Shown here: one piece after another, positions 49,655 to 58,199 of the stretch
How positions within the stretch are numbered: position 1 is the stretch's first letter
How the letters are laid out: the number at the start of each line of letters is the position of its first letter
Source of the DNA: an uncultured Collinsella sp.
GTDB lineage: Bacteria > Actinomycetota > Coriobacteriia > Coriobacteriales > Coriobacteriaceae
Length of the DNA: 64,000 nucleotides
Assembly: GCA_900541055.1 (NCBI GenBank)
Contig: UQHZ01000003.1
Coordinates: 94,121 to 158,120, forward strand
Reading direction: 5' to 3'
The notes under the pieces: model-generated
Told to the model about the DNA's origin: nothing
What the model saw: only the letters and a program-made list of their open reading frames with translations
Databases searched by the model: none
Position numbers and translations under genes: made by a program

Positions 49655-50554
49655 TTAGCGGCAAAGCTCCTTGATGCGCGCAACGGCGCGCTCGATGTGT
49701 TCTTGCGGGGTGGAGGCTCCGGCGGTGATGCCGATGTGGTGAGCGTCGGTAAACCACGCGGCCTGGATCTCGGAAGCTTCCTCGATGTGATGCGTATGCT
49801 CGCAGGCGTCTGCGCAAATCTGAGCCAGGCGGCGGGTGTTGCCCGAGTTCTTGCCGCCCACGACGACCATGCAATCACAGCGTTTGGCAAGTGTGGCTGC
49901 TGCCTGTTGACGCTCGCTCGTGGCGGCGCAGATGGTGTTGATCACGCGCAGCTCCTGCACGCGCGGGGTGATGGCAGCCACGACCTCGGCGAGGTTCTGC
50001 GCGGTCTGGGTGGTCTGCACAACCAAGCCCACCTTGCCCTTGAGCGGCAAAGCGTTGGCATCGGCGGCACAGCTCACGACCTGCGCATCATTGCCGGCGT
50101 GACCCAGAATGCCCTCGACCTCGGGATGCCCCGGCTCACCCACGACCACCACGTGGTAGCCCTCGCGCACCAGGCGCTCGGCTGCCACGTGAACCTTCTT
50201 GACGTAAGGGCAGGTGGCGTCGATGACGTTAAGGCCACGCTCGCGAGCGGCATCGACGACCTGCGGCACCACACCGTGGGCGCGGATGATCACGGTGCCG
50301 GTTGCTGCGTCGTCCAGGGTTTCGGCCAGACCGACGCCTGCCTCAGCAAGCTCGCGCACCACGATGGGGTTATGGATGAGCGGCCCCAAGGTGTGAACTT
50401 GAGTGCACTCCTCTGCCTGCGGCGCAGCGGCCAGCGCCATATCGAGCGCACGCTGTACGCCGTAGCAAGTGCCGGCGTGGGCGGCGATCTCGATGGTAGG
50501 CGCGGTTGCCTGGCCGGACACAGTCGCGGTGGTGTTCGTCACGTTCTCGCTCAT
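49655..50554 (-). CDS. ispH: 4-hydroxy-3-methylbut-2-enyl diphosphate reductase
   Basis: Last enzyme of the MEP isoprenoid pathway, 299 residues, with a 4Fe-4S cluster. The three cluster Cys are in HAGTCYGVQRAL, DATCPYVKK and NTICAATSERQ. SGNTRRLAQIC is also conserved. The start at 50554 (MSENVTNTT) lies two bases after the plsC stop. Confidence 0.94.
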   Translation of the reverse strand: MSENVTNTTATVSGQATAPTIEIAAHAGTCYGVQRALDMALAAAPQAEECTQVHTLGPLIHNPIVVRELAEAGVGLAETLDDAATGTVIIRAHGVVPQVVDAARERGLNVIDATCPYVKKVHVAAERLVREGYHVVVVGEPGHPEVEGILGHAGNDAQVVSCAADANALPLKGKVGLVVQTTQTAQNLAEVVAAITPRVQELRVINTICAATSERQQAAATLAKRCDCMVVVGGKNSGNTRRLAQICADACEHTHHIEEASEIQAAWFTDAHHIGITAGASTPQEHIERAVARIKELCR

Positions 50555-50556
50555 GG

Positions 50557-51285
50557 CTAGAACCTGCCCGGATGCTCGGCGCACAGCTCGTCTCGCATGG
50601 CGTAGACGCGGTTCATGGCCTCGGACTCAAACCATTCCAGGCGCTCCGTGCGCTTAAGCCCAGCCGGTGCGTCGGAAAGCGAGACGGCCTTGCCGGCGCG
50701 GATCCAGCACTTCTTGGGACGCATGATCTTTTTGCCTGCAGGCGTGATGTCGGACCAACCGCAGATGGCGAGCGGGTTCACAGGTGCCTTGCCCATCTGA
50801 GCGATGAGTGCAAAACCGCCGTGGACCTCGGGCTTGATCTCGCGCGAACGGATACGCGTGCCCTCGGGGAAGATCAGAACGTCCTCGCCGCGCTGCAGCG
50901 CATGCTGGGCGGCGCGCAGGCACTTCATATCGGCAGTGCCACGCTCCACGGGGATGCCGCCAACGCGGCTAAAGGCCCAGCGCACAATCTTGCTCTTGGC
51001 GAACTCGGACTTAAAGATGGGACGAATGCGGCGGCCCCCAAAGAACAGCGCCGTCTCCACGGCCAAGAGCTCGGCCATCGAGGTGTGGTTGCAGATGACC
51101 ACGCTGCCGCGGCCTTCCTGGCGCTCAAACAGCAGATCGGCGTCCTCGACCTTCCAGCGCCACATGAGCTTGGAGAAAGCCCAAAGGATGGCCATGACTA
51201 CGGCGACGGTGCCGCGGATGAGCACGGGGAACTCTGCATAAGGAGCGTTGTAATAATCCTCGGGCGTCTGCTTAAACAGGCGCAT
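50557..51285 (-). CDS. 1-acylglycerol-3-phosphate acyltransferase family protein
   Basis: PlsC-like membrane acyltransferase of 242 residues. Motif III is LIFPEGTRIRS. The catalytic HX4D box appears as CNHTSMAE, with Glu in place of the usual Asp, so activity may be altered. It would acylate lysophosphatidate, in line with plsY and gpsA nearby. The GGAGGTAGCCC ribosome site overlaps the end of cmk. Confidence 0.85.
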   Translation of the reverse strand: MRLFKQTPEDYYNAPYAEFPVLIRGTVAVVMAILWAFSKLMWRWKVEDADLLFERQEGRGSVVICNHTSMAELLAVETALFFGGRRIRPIFKSEFAKSKIVRWAFSRVGGIPVERGTADMKCLRAAQHALQRGEDVLIFPEGTRIRSREIKPEVHGGFALIAQMGKAPVNPLAICGWSDITPAGKKIMRPKKCWIRAGKAVSLSDAPAGLKRTERLEWFESEAMNRVYAMRDELCAEHPGRF

Positions 51286-51288
51286 GGG

Positions 51289-51975
51289 CTACCTCCTTTG
51301 GTTAATGAGGTCCTCGATTATCGAGACGACCTCGTCGATGGTGTGGGCGGTGGAGTCGACGTGCACGGCGTCCTCGGCGGGCACGAGCGGGGCGACCTCG
51401 CGGCTGCTGTCGAGCTTGTCGCGCTGCTTAAGGGCGTCGAGGGTCTCGTCGACCTCGGCTTCGAGCTGCTCGGTCGTGAGCGGCTGGGCGTCGTTTTGGT
51501 GACGCTGCAGTACGCGGCGGCGGGCGCGCTCACGCGGGTCGGCCGTCAGGAAGACCTTGACCTGCGCATTGGGGAACACGACGGTGCCGATGTCGCGACC
51601 TTCGGCGACGATATCGCGGTCCTCGGCGGCGCGGCGCTGGTGGATGAGCATGGCGGCGCGTACGCCCGGGTAGGCCGAGACCTTGGACACGTTGGCGTCG
51701 ACCTGCGGGGTACGAATGGCGGCCGAAGCGTCCTGGCCGTCAATGGTCAGGCGCGTATCCTCGCCGGTGCCGTTGGTAAAGCGAATTTCGATCTGCTCGG
51801 CGAGGGCGTCGATGGCCGTCTCGTCGTCCAGATCGATGCCGCGATCGAGCGCGGCGAAGGTGACGGCGCGATACATGGCACCCGTGTCGAGCTTGTTAAA
51901 GCCCAGCTGGCGGGCGATCTCCTTAGCGATGGTGGACTTGCCGGAACCGGCGGGGCCGTCGATGGCGACGATCAT
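51289..51975 (-). CDS. cmk: Cytidylate kinase
   Basis: Phosphorylates CMP and dCMP, 228 residues. The P-loop is AIDGPAGSGKSTIAKE (about 4-19), with LDTGAMYRAVTFAAL and EGRDIGTVVFPNA. The ATG at 51975 has GAAAGGAAGC upstream; the longer frame to 52023 lacks support. The cmk-plsC-ispH-der order is common in Gram-positive bacteria. Confidence 0.95.
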   Translation of the reverse strand: MIVAIDGPAGSGKSTIAKEIARQLGFNKLDTGAMYRAVTFAALDRGIDLDDETAIDALAEQIEIRFTNGTGEDTRLTIDGQDASAAIRTPQVDANVSKVSAYPGVRAAMLIHQRRAAEDRDIVAEGRDIGTVVFPNAQVKVFLTADPRERARRRVLQRHQNDAQPLTTEQLEAEVDETLDALKQRDKLDSSREVAPLVPAEDAVHVDSTAHTIDEVVSIIEDLINQRR

Positions 51976-52041
51976 GCAATGCTTCCTTTCGGTGGTTGAC
52001 GTGCTGGTATGGGACGCGGGCATCGGGGCGCGGCGGGTTGC

Positions 52042-52968
52042 CTAGCCCGTGTAGCGCTCGCGGTAGGTGTTGCGCTTGGGCGCGGAGCCGTGGCTGCCGT
52101 GGTGACGAGTGCGGCTGGCAGGCGTGTCTTGGGGCTTGCCGCCGCGTATGGCGCTGGCCTGCTTGGGAGGGATGCCACCGCTTTTGAGGATCTGCACCTC
52201 GCGGTCGGTGAGCTCGCGCCACGAGCCCTTGGCCACGTCCTTGAGCTCCAGGCCGGCAAAGTTGCAGCGATGCAGACGGATCACCGGGTGGTGGATCTTG
52301 CTCAGCATGCGCTTGACCTGATTCTTGCGGCCCTCGCGGATGATGACCTCCACGGCGGTGGTACCGGACTTGACGCCTTGCGGAGCCACGGCCTCGGCCT
52401 CGCGTGCGGTGATGACGCGGCAGATCGCCGGCTGGCATAGGCCGTCGTCGAGCTCGATGCCACGGCGGAGCGGTTCTAAGTCGCGATCGGTCAGGTGGCC
52501 GTCCACGAGCGCCTGATAGGTCTTGTAGACGTGCTTGCTGGGGTGCAGCAGGTCCTGCGACAGATCACCGTCGGTGGTAAAGAGCAAAAGGCCCGTGGTG
52601 TCGCGGTCCAGGCGGCCCACCGGGAAGAGCCCCGGAAAGCGGTTGCGCGGTACCAGGTCGGCCACGCAGGGGCGCTCCTGCGGGTCGCTCATGGTGGTGA
52701 GGTAGCCGGTCGGCTTGTAGAGCATCAAGTACACGGCGCCCTGGTTGAGCTTGACGGGCATGCCGTCGACCTCGATGTGATCGTGGTCGACATCGACCTT
52801 GGTGCCTAGCTCGGTTGCGACCTGGCCGTTGACGGTCACGCGTCCGGCGGTCATCAGGTCCTCCGAGCCGCGTCGGCTCGCCACGCCCGCGCGTGCCAAA
52901 AAGCGCTGCAGGCGCATGGTGTGCGGATAGACGGGCTGGGCGTCGGTTGCGGGTACTGCGTTGCCCAT
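52042..52968 (-). CDS. rluB: Pseudouridine synthase RluB/RsuA family
   Basis: 23S rRNA pseudouridine synthase of 308 residues. An S4 RNA-binding domain (MRLQRFLARAGVASRRGSED) comes first, then the catalytic domain with Asp in VGRLDRDTTGLLLFT and the REGRKNQVKRM motif. The C-terminal 45 residues are basic and disordered. I chose the ATG at 52968 behind AGGGGAG; a start overlapping scpB (at about 53004) is possible. Its place after scpAB is standard. Confidence 0.9.
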   Translation of the reverse strand: MGNAVPATDAQPVYPHTMRLQRFLARAGVASRRGSEDLMTAGRVTVNGQVATELGTKVDVDHDHIEVDGMPVKLNQGAVYLMLYKPTGYLTTMSDPQERPCVADLVPRNRFPGLFPVGRLDRDTTGLLLFTTDGDLSQDLLHPSKHVYKTYQALVDGHLTDRDLEPLRRGIELDDGLCQPAICRVITAREAEAVAPQGVKSGTTAVEVIIREGRKNQVKRMLSKIHHPVIRLHRCNFAGLELKDVAKGSWRELTDREVQILKSGGIPPKQASAIRGGKPQDTPASRTRHHGSHGSAPKRNTYRERYTG

Positions 52969-52990
52969 GGCGCGCGTCTCCCCTACTTCG

Positions 52991-53710
52991 TTAGTCCTCG
53001 TCATGCAAATCCTCCGAGGTCTCGTCGACGACCGGGGTTTCCAAGTCCTCGACTGCCTCAACATCGGTATCGAGCAGTTCGCGCTCTTCGTCCAGGTCCT
53101 CGGCCTGCTCCTCGAGCGTGGACTGAATACTGCGGCCGCTCAGGCGCTCGCGGATAAACTGACGCGACTGCTCATCGGGGGCAAACTGCTCCAGATCGGG
53201 CAGGTCGCGGGTGGAGCGCAAACCGAACTTTTCCAAGAAGGCGTTGGTCGTGCCGTAGATGATGGCTTGACCGCGCTGAGGATCGCGGCCGAGCTCGCGC
53301 ACCAGACCCTTGTCCACGAGCGACGCAATGACGCCGTCGGAATTGACGCCGCGGATGCCCTTAACCACCTCGCGCGTGACGGGCTGGTGGTAGGCGATGA
53401 CGGCCAGGGTTTCGAGCGCCGCCTGCGACAGCTTTTGCGTGTCCCAGCTCAACACATAGGCTTCGACCACGTCGTGGTAAGCGGGGTGCGTAAACAGGCG
53501 CCAGCCGCCGGCGACCTCGCGCAGCTGAAAGCCGCGGTTGGCCTCCTCGTACTCAACCTTGAGCTCGGCGAGCAGCGACGCGCACTCGCCGGGGGCGATA
53601 TCCAGTGCGCCGGCCAGCGCGGGCGCACTCACCGGGTCGCTCGACACCAGCAGCAGCGCCTCGAGGGCGCCTTTGAGGCTGTTTGCCTCTAGCGTGGAAA
53701 GGGTTGACAT
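52991..53710 (-). CDS. scpB: Segregation and condensation protein B
   Basis: Winged-helix dimer that binds ScpA in the SMC condensin complex, 239 residues. Family motifs are LEALLLVSSDPVS, SQAALETLAVIAYHQPVTR and RGVNSDGVIASLVDKGLV. A Glu/Asp-rich tail of about 45 residues follows. scpA lies 11 bp upstream in the same operon. Confidence 0.94.
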   Translation of the reverse strand: MSTLSTLEANSLKGALEALLLVSSDPVSAPALAGALDIAPGECASLLAELKVEYEEANRGFQLREVAGGWRLFTHPAYHDVVEAYVLSWDTQKLSQAALETLAVIAYHQPVTREVVKGIRGVNSDGVIASLVDKGLVRELGRDPQRGQAIIYGTTNAFLEKFGLRSTRDLPDLEQFAPDEQSRQFIRERLSGRSIQSTLEEQAEDLDEERELLDTDVEAVEDLETPVVDETSEDLHDED

Positions 53711-53721
53711 GGTTGCCGCTC

Positions 53722-54534
53722 CTATTCGGTGAGCTCGGGGCCCTCGCCGGGCACATAGGCCTCGGCGCCCTCGACGCGGTTGATGCGGATGGTTCCAAAG
53801 ATCTCGTCCTGGCTCAGCGTGAGCGAGCCGCGCTTGGCGAGCTCAAGCATGGCCAGGAAGGTAACAACGAGCTGCTCGGTGGTGGCGTCGCCGTCCAGCA
53901 GCTCACGGAAAGTGCAGGTTTGGTGCGCCATGGTAAAGCGGTCGACCGAGGCCACCGTCAGGTCGAGTGGTACGCGATGCGGTGCCACATGCTCGGCCTC
54001 CAGCAGGAAGGTCTGGCGCTTGCCGTCCAGGTCGGCACAGATGACGGCGAGACCGCGTAGGGTAATGCCGGCCAGATAGTCGGGCATTAGGCCCAAGAAC
54101 TCGGGGTCGGGGCCGGCCACACGCGGGTGCATGCGGCTTTCGGCCTGCATGCGGGCACCGAGGGCCGCAGCCGCGCCTTTAAACTGTTTGTAGGCAATCA
54201 GGCGTTGGATCAGGACCTCGCGCAAGGCGTCGCCGTCGAGCGTGCTGAGCTCCTCGAGGTCTTCGTCGAACTCGTCATCGTCGTCATCGACTTTGCGCGG
54301 GGCCTCCTGCGGCACCAGAGAGGCGGCCTTGATGTCCAAAAGGGTTGCCGCGACCAGCAAAAAGTCGCTCGCCACGTCCAGGTCCAGCGCCTCGATGCGC
54401 TCGGCCTCGGCAAGGTACTGCTCGGCCACCTCGCTGATGGAGATGGCGCCGATATCTACTTTTTGGCGGGTTACCAGCTGCAGCAGCAGGTCGAAAGGTC
54501 CGCTGTAGACCTGCGTCGACACGCGATACGACAT
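53722..54534 (-). CDS. scpA: Segregation and condensation protein A
   Basis: Kleisin of 270 residues that bridges SMC heads. The N-terminal YSGPFDLLLQLVTRQKVDI and the SMC-binding helices are typical. An acidic segment (VDDDDDEFDEDLEEL) sits near residue 85. The C-terminal winged helix ends with VTFLAMLELAKRGSLTLSQD. Confidence 0.94.
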   Translation of the reverse strand: MSYRVSTQVYSGPFDLLLQLVTRQKVDIGAISISEVAEQYLAEAERIEALDLDVASDFLLVAATLLDIKAASLVPQEAPRKVDDDDDEFDEDLEELSTLDGDALREVLIQRLIAYKQFKGAAAALGARMQAESRMHPRVAGPDPEFLGLMPDYLAGITLRGLAVICADLDGKRQTFLLEAEHVAPHRVPLDLTVASVDRFTMAHQTCTFRELLDGDATTEQLVVTFLAMLELAKRGSLTLSQDEIFGTIRINRVEGAEAYVPGEGPELTE

Positions 54535-54618
54535 CTTCGACCTCCTTTGACGGCGCCTTCGCGGCGCGGTTTGGGTGCATGTTACGACCGTTTTGCACGG
54601 TCGACCTGTAAGTTTACC

Positions 54619-55302
54619 TTAGATGCCGGCGATTGCGAAGTTGAGCAGCTGCTCAGCTAGCGGATACACGGTAACGTCGAAATAGCGGCCGATCACATCG
54701 ATGCCGGTCCACATGGGCAGCAGGTAGAGCACCAGGATGAGGATAGGCATGGCGTATTGTTGCAGACGGTAGTAGTTGGCGAGTGCCTTGTCCTTGAGGA
54801 ACGGCACGATGATCGATGAGCCGTCGAGCGGCGGGATCGGGATGAGGTTAAAAAACGCTAGTGACAGGTTGACCACGATAAACGTGGCGCCGAAGTTCAT
54901 GATTTGGGACGCCACGGCAAAGGACATGCTGGTGTAGAGGTTGCCGTACGTTGCGTGCATGAGGGCGGCCGCGAGGCATGCGAGTGCAATGTTCGATGCG
55001 GGGCCGGCCACGCTCACCAGGACCTCGTCGCGCTTTGGGCGCTTGAGGTTGTTGAGGTAGACGGGCACGGGCTTGGCAAAGGCGAACACCGGGCCACCGG
55101 CGGCAAGCATAAGCAGCGGCAGGATGATGGTGCCAAACGGGTCGATATGGTTGAGCGGGTTGAGCGACACGCGGCCGCGCGAACGCGCCGTCTTATCGCC
55201 GAGTGCCCAGGCTGCGGCGGCGTGTGCGCTCTCGTGGATCACGATGCCGACGATAACGGCAACGGCGCTGGCGAGCAGGTTCATGAAGTAGCTGCTGGAC
55301 AT
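54619..55302 (-). CDS. Site-2 protease family protein (peptidase M50)
   Basis: Membrane zinc protease of 227 residues. The HESAH zinc motif (about residues 23-27) and the third-ligand region NLIPIPPLDGSSI (about 152-164) lie within six hydrophobic segments. This is the YdbD/SpoIVFB-related rhomboid-sized class often found beside scpA. The substrate is unknown. Confidence 0.88.
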   Translation of the reverse strand: MSSSYFMNLLASAVAVIVGIVIHESAHAAAAWALGDKTARSRGRVSLNPLNHIDPFGTIILPLLMLAAGGPVFAFAKPVPVYLNNLKRPKRDEVLVSVAGPASNIALACLAAALMHATYGNLYTSMSFAVASQIMNFGATFIVVNLSLAFFNLIPIPPLDGSSIIVPFLKDKALANYYRLQQYAMPILILVLYLLPMWTGIDVIGRYFDVTVYPLAEQLLNFAIAGI

Positions 55303-55311
55303 GGTGCTCCC

Positions 55312-55608
55312 CTAGCGGACGCGGCGCGAGGCGCGCGTGAGCAGGTAGTCAATTACAAACAGGATCACAGCGACAATGGCGTAATCTAAGCGAAACACGC
55401 CGCCAAAGGGAGAGGTGATGACGCCGTAGCCGGCGATGGCGCTCGGCAGCGCGCGCGAAAGCTCAACGACAAAGCCCACGATCTGCATTTTGGCGGTGAG
55501 GCCGCTAAAGCACAGCAGCACGGTCATCGCGCTCATAAAGATGCCGCAGATGCGACAGGCGATGGCGATGATGCTCATCGCCACGGCAGCGGCCTTACGA
55601 GAGTTCAC
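55312..55608 (-). CDS. Small two-helix membrane protein (possibly YggT-like)
   Basis: Protein of 98 residues with hydrophobic segments at about 10-40 and 65-90 and an Arg-rich end. The order of segments and the FRLDYAIVAVILFVIDYLL helix resemble YggT proteins, but the match is loose. The start is GTG at 55608, inside the end of the ABC-F gene, with GAGGAG upstream; earlier in-frame codons overlap that gene much more. Confidence 0.6.
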   Translation of the reverse strand: MNSRKAAAVAMSIIAIACRICGIFMSAMTVLLCFSGLTAKMQIVGFVVELSRALPSAIAGYGVITSPFGGVFRLDYAIVAVILFVIDYLLTRASRRVR

Positions 55609-57628
55609 GCGCGGTCTCCTCTTCGATCTGGGTGGAAAGCTCCAGCCATTCGTCCTCGAGCTTGGGCAGCTCTTGCTTAAGGCCGTTATATTCCCCCAGC
55701 GCGGCGTTGAACTTATCCTGATCGGCATAAAGCTCTTCGCTGGCCATCAATTCCATAAGCTCGTCATAGCGGGCGCGCTTTTTGTCGAGCTCCGCCTCGA
55801 TCTTCTTGAGCTGGTTGCGCACGCCCTTGAGCTTTTTGTTGAGCGCAGCGCGGGCCTGGGCCTCGGCGCGCTTTTGCTCCTTGGTCTTTTTGCCCTCGGC
55901 AGGCTTGGAAGCGGCGGCGGGCGCATCGGGCTGGGCCGCGGTGACCTTAGCGGACTTGGCCGTGGCTGGAGCACTTTCCCCTGCCGCCTCGGCAGCGGCA
56001 CGGGCGGCGAGGTCCTCGCGCTTGTAGAGGTAGTAGTCGTAGTCGCCGTCGTAGACCGTGACCTTGCCATCGCGGATGTCAATGATGCGGTTGGCCACAG
56101 CGCGCACCAGGTGCTCGTCGTGGCTGATCAGCACGATGGTACCGGGGAAGTTCTGCAGGGCGTTCTCGAGCATATCCACCGAATCGATGTCCAGGTGGTT
56201 GGTGGGCTCGTCCAGGCACAGGAGCGCCTCGGGGGCCACGAGCATCTTGGCAAGGGCCAGACGTGCCTTTTCGCCGCCGGAGAGGACGCGGACCTGCTTT
56301 TCGATGGAATCGTTGTCGCTAAACAGGAAGGCGCCCAGCAGGCTGCGCTGCTGCGGCACGGTCCACTTGGGCGTGACGGTGTCGATCTCTTGCAGGACGG
56401 TATTGGACTCGGTCATGCCCTCGAGTGCGTGCTGGGCGTAGTAGGCCACGCCCACGTTGGTGCCCAGGTCGCGGGTGCCGGTAGTGGGCGGCTCCAGGCC
56501 GGCGAGGATCTTCATGAGGGTGGACTTGCCGGCGCCGTTGGGGCCGACGAGCGCCACGTGCTCGCCGCGGTAGAGCTTGAGGTCGATGTCACTGTAGATG
56601 TGCTTGTCGCCGTAGGACTTGGAGACGCCCTCGAGCCCCACGACCATGTCGCCGGAGCGCGGCGGATCGGGGAACTTAAAGTCGATGTGCTTGTGGCCCT
56701 CGGGCAGGATGACGAGCTCCTTTTTGATCTGCTCGATCTTTCGGATGCGCTCCTGAGCCTGCGCTGCCTTGGTGGGCTTGTAGCGGAACTTGTCGACGAA
56801 GACCTGCATGTGGGCGATGTCGCGCTCCTGGGCGGCGCGCTTGGCGCGCATCTGCTCCAGGTTGTCCTCGCGCTGCTTGAGGTAGCTGCTGTAGTTGCCG
56901 GTGTAGGTGGTCACGCGACGGTTTTCGAGAGCGGCGACGTGGTCGACGCAGGCGTCCATGAAGGCGCGATCGTGGCTGACGATGAGGACGGCGCCATCGT
57001 AGTTGGCGATAAAGCCGCGTAGCCATTGGACGCTCTCGAGGTCCAGGTGGTTGGTGGGCTCGTCCAGAAGCAGCAGGTCGGGGTGGCGCAGGAAGAGCTT
57101 GGCCAGCGCGATGCGCATCTGCCAGCCGCCCGAGAACTCGGAGCACGGGCGCTCAAAGTCGGTGACCTTAAAGCCCAGGCCGGACAGGATCTTTCGCGCG
57201 TTGCTCTCGAGCTCGTAGCCGCCCAGATGCTCAAAGCGGTCCTGGACCTGGCCGTACTCGTTAAGGAGCGCGTCGACGTCCTTGCCTTGTTCGGAGAGCT
57301 CGGTGATCTGGGCCTGCAGCTCGTTGGCGCGCTCGCCCATGCGGCGGATTTCCTTGGCGGCGGCCATGACCTCGGCAAGGATGGTGGTGTCCTTTTGCTC
57401 CAGGTTGGTTTCCTGCTCCAGGTAGCCTACCTGGCAGTCCTTTGCGTACTGGACCTGGCCGGCGTCGGGGCTGTCGATGCCCATGATGATTTTGAGCATG
57501 GTGGTTTTGCCGGCGCCGTTGGGTCCCACAAGCGCGAAGCGCTCGCCGGGGTTGATCTGGAAGGACGCGCCGCTAAAGAGGACGCGCGCGCCGAAGCTTT
57601 TTTCGATCTTGTCGACCAGGAGGATCAT
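55595..57628 (-). CDS. ABC-F family ATPase (Uup/YdiF type)
   Basis: Cytoplasmic ribosome-associated ATPase of 677 residues with two ABC domains and no membrane part. First half: GPNGAGKTTMLK, FSGGWQMRIALAK, LLLLDEPTNHLD. Second half: GPNGAGKSTLMK, LSGGEKARLALAK, LCLDEPTNHLD. The inter-domain arm and a C-terminal coiled coil (about 600-677) resemble Uup/YdiF. These proteins act on the ribosomal E site; a specific target cannot be named. Confidence 0.92.
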   Translation of the reverse strand: MILLVDKIEKSFGARVLFSGASFQINPGERFALVGPNGAGKTTMLKIIMGIDSPDAGQVQYAKDCQVGYLEQETNLEQKDTTILAEVMAAAKEIRRMGERANELQAQITELSEQGKDVDALLNEYGQVQDRFEHLGGYELESNARKILSGLGFKVTDFERPCSEFSGGWQMRIALAKLFLRHPDLLLLDEPTNHLDLESVQWLRGFIANYDGAVLIVSHDRAFMDACVDHVAALENRRVTTYTGNYSSYLKQREDNLEQMRAKRAAQERDIAHMQVFVDKFRYKPTKAAQAQERIRKIEQIKKELVILPEGHKHIDFKFPDPPRSGDMVVGLEGVSKSYGDKHIYSDIDLKLYRGEHVALVGPNGAGKSTLMKILAGLEPPTTGTRDLGTNVGVAYYAQHALEGMTESNTVLQEIDTVTPKWTVPQQRSLLGAFLFSDNDSIEKQVRVLSGGEKARLALAKMLVAPEALLCLDEPTNHLDIDSVDMLENALQNFPGTIVLISHDEHLVRAVANRIIDIRDGKVTVYDGDYDYYLYKREDLAARAAAEAAGESAPATAKSAKVTAAQPDAPAAASKPAEGKKTKEQKRAEAQARAALNKKLKGVRNQLKKIEAELDKKRARYDELMELMASEELYADQDKFNAALGEYNGLKQELPKLEDEWLELSTQIEEETARELS

Positions 57629-57658
57629 GGTGCCGCCTTTGACCTTGTGTGCCTATAT

Positions 57659-57689
57659 GAAAAAAAGGCCCCAACTTGCGTTGGAGCCT
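57659..57689 (-). terminator. Terminator of tRNA-Ala
   Basis: On the minus strand AGGCTCCAAC, GCAA, GTTGGGGCCT is followed by TTTTTT. The stem has ten pairs, one of them G-U. Confidence 0.9.
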
Positions 57690-57704
57690 CATTCAATGCT
57701 CGGG

Positions 57705-57777
57705 TGGAGACGAGGGGGATCGAACCCCTGACCTCTTGACTGCCAGTCAAGCGCTCTCCCAGCTGAGCTACGCCCCC
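57705..57777 (-). tRNA. tRNA-Ala (GGC)
   Basis: A 73-base tRNA. The acceptor GGGGGCG pairs with CGTCTCC, including the G3-U70 pair that identifies alanine tRNAs. The anticodon stem CTTGA/TCAAG has loop CTGGCAG, giving GGC. The T loop is GGTTCGATCC. The genome does not encode the terminal CCA (after A73 the gene reads CCC). Confidence 0.95.
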
Positions 57778-57903
57778 GTGCGAAGAAGTACTATACGGGA
57801 ACTCCCCCGCCGATGCAAGGAGAATTTTGGAAAAACTTTCCGGGGGCGGCGGCGCGGATGCGGGACGGACTCGAGAGCGATGGGCCCGCGATGCCCGACT
57901 AAG

Positions 57904-57950
57904 CCCGCGGGGCGCGCCCCGCGGGAGGGCGGCGCTGCCGCCGCCCTCCC
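57904..57950. repeat. Two adjacent GC-rich hairpins
   Basis: A perfect 22-base palindrome at 57904-57925 (half-site CCCGCGGGGCG) overlaps a 12-bp stem GGGAGGGCGGCG (57923-57934) with CGCCGCCCTCCC (57939-57950) and a CTGC loop. They share three bases, so only one can form fully. Confidence 0.8.
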
Positions 57951-57982
57951 ATCAGGCTCCACTCCGCCCGCCCCCGGGGCCT

Positions 57983-58150
57983 CCCGCCACGAAACCGGCC
58001 CATCTACTACGTTTGGCCGGCATCCCCCGACCATGGCGTCTCGGGCAAAAATTAAACCGCAGGTAGACGGCCTGCGGTTTTCGCGAAATACGGGGTATGG
58101 TCGAGGGGTCGGGCTTAAACGTAGTAGATGGGCCGGTTCCGTGGCGGCGG
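57983..58150. repeat. Nested inverted-repeat element
   Basis: The outer arms (57983-58014 with 58117-58148) match at about 30 positions, with a 23-of-24 core at 57991-58014 and 58117-58140. A middle pairing CCCCGACCAT with ATGGTCGAGGGG and an inner perfect 10-bp hairpin AAACCGCAGG (58054-58063) with CCTGCGGTTT (58071-58080) lie within. The three levels could form a cruciform. Confidence 0.8.
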
Positions 58151-58199
58151 CATCGCAGGCAGCCGACCGAGGGCGCCCGGAAGTGAGCAGGGCACCCGT

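Larger units (their letters stand above)
57778..58199. other. GC-rich non-coding interval with palindromes
   Basis: No gene seen in 422 bases. It holds two adjacent GC hairpins (57904-57950) and a nested inverted-repeat element (57983-58150). Short open frames here are artefacts of GC content. Confidence 0.75.

Noticed and set aside
48210..49874. N-terminal extension of the DUF512 gene to 49874
   Set aside because: The extra 74 residues are an Arg/His-rich shadow of ispH; the ATG at 49652 has a ribosome site and gives the family start.
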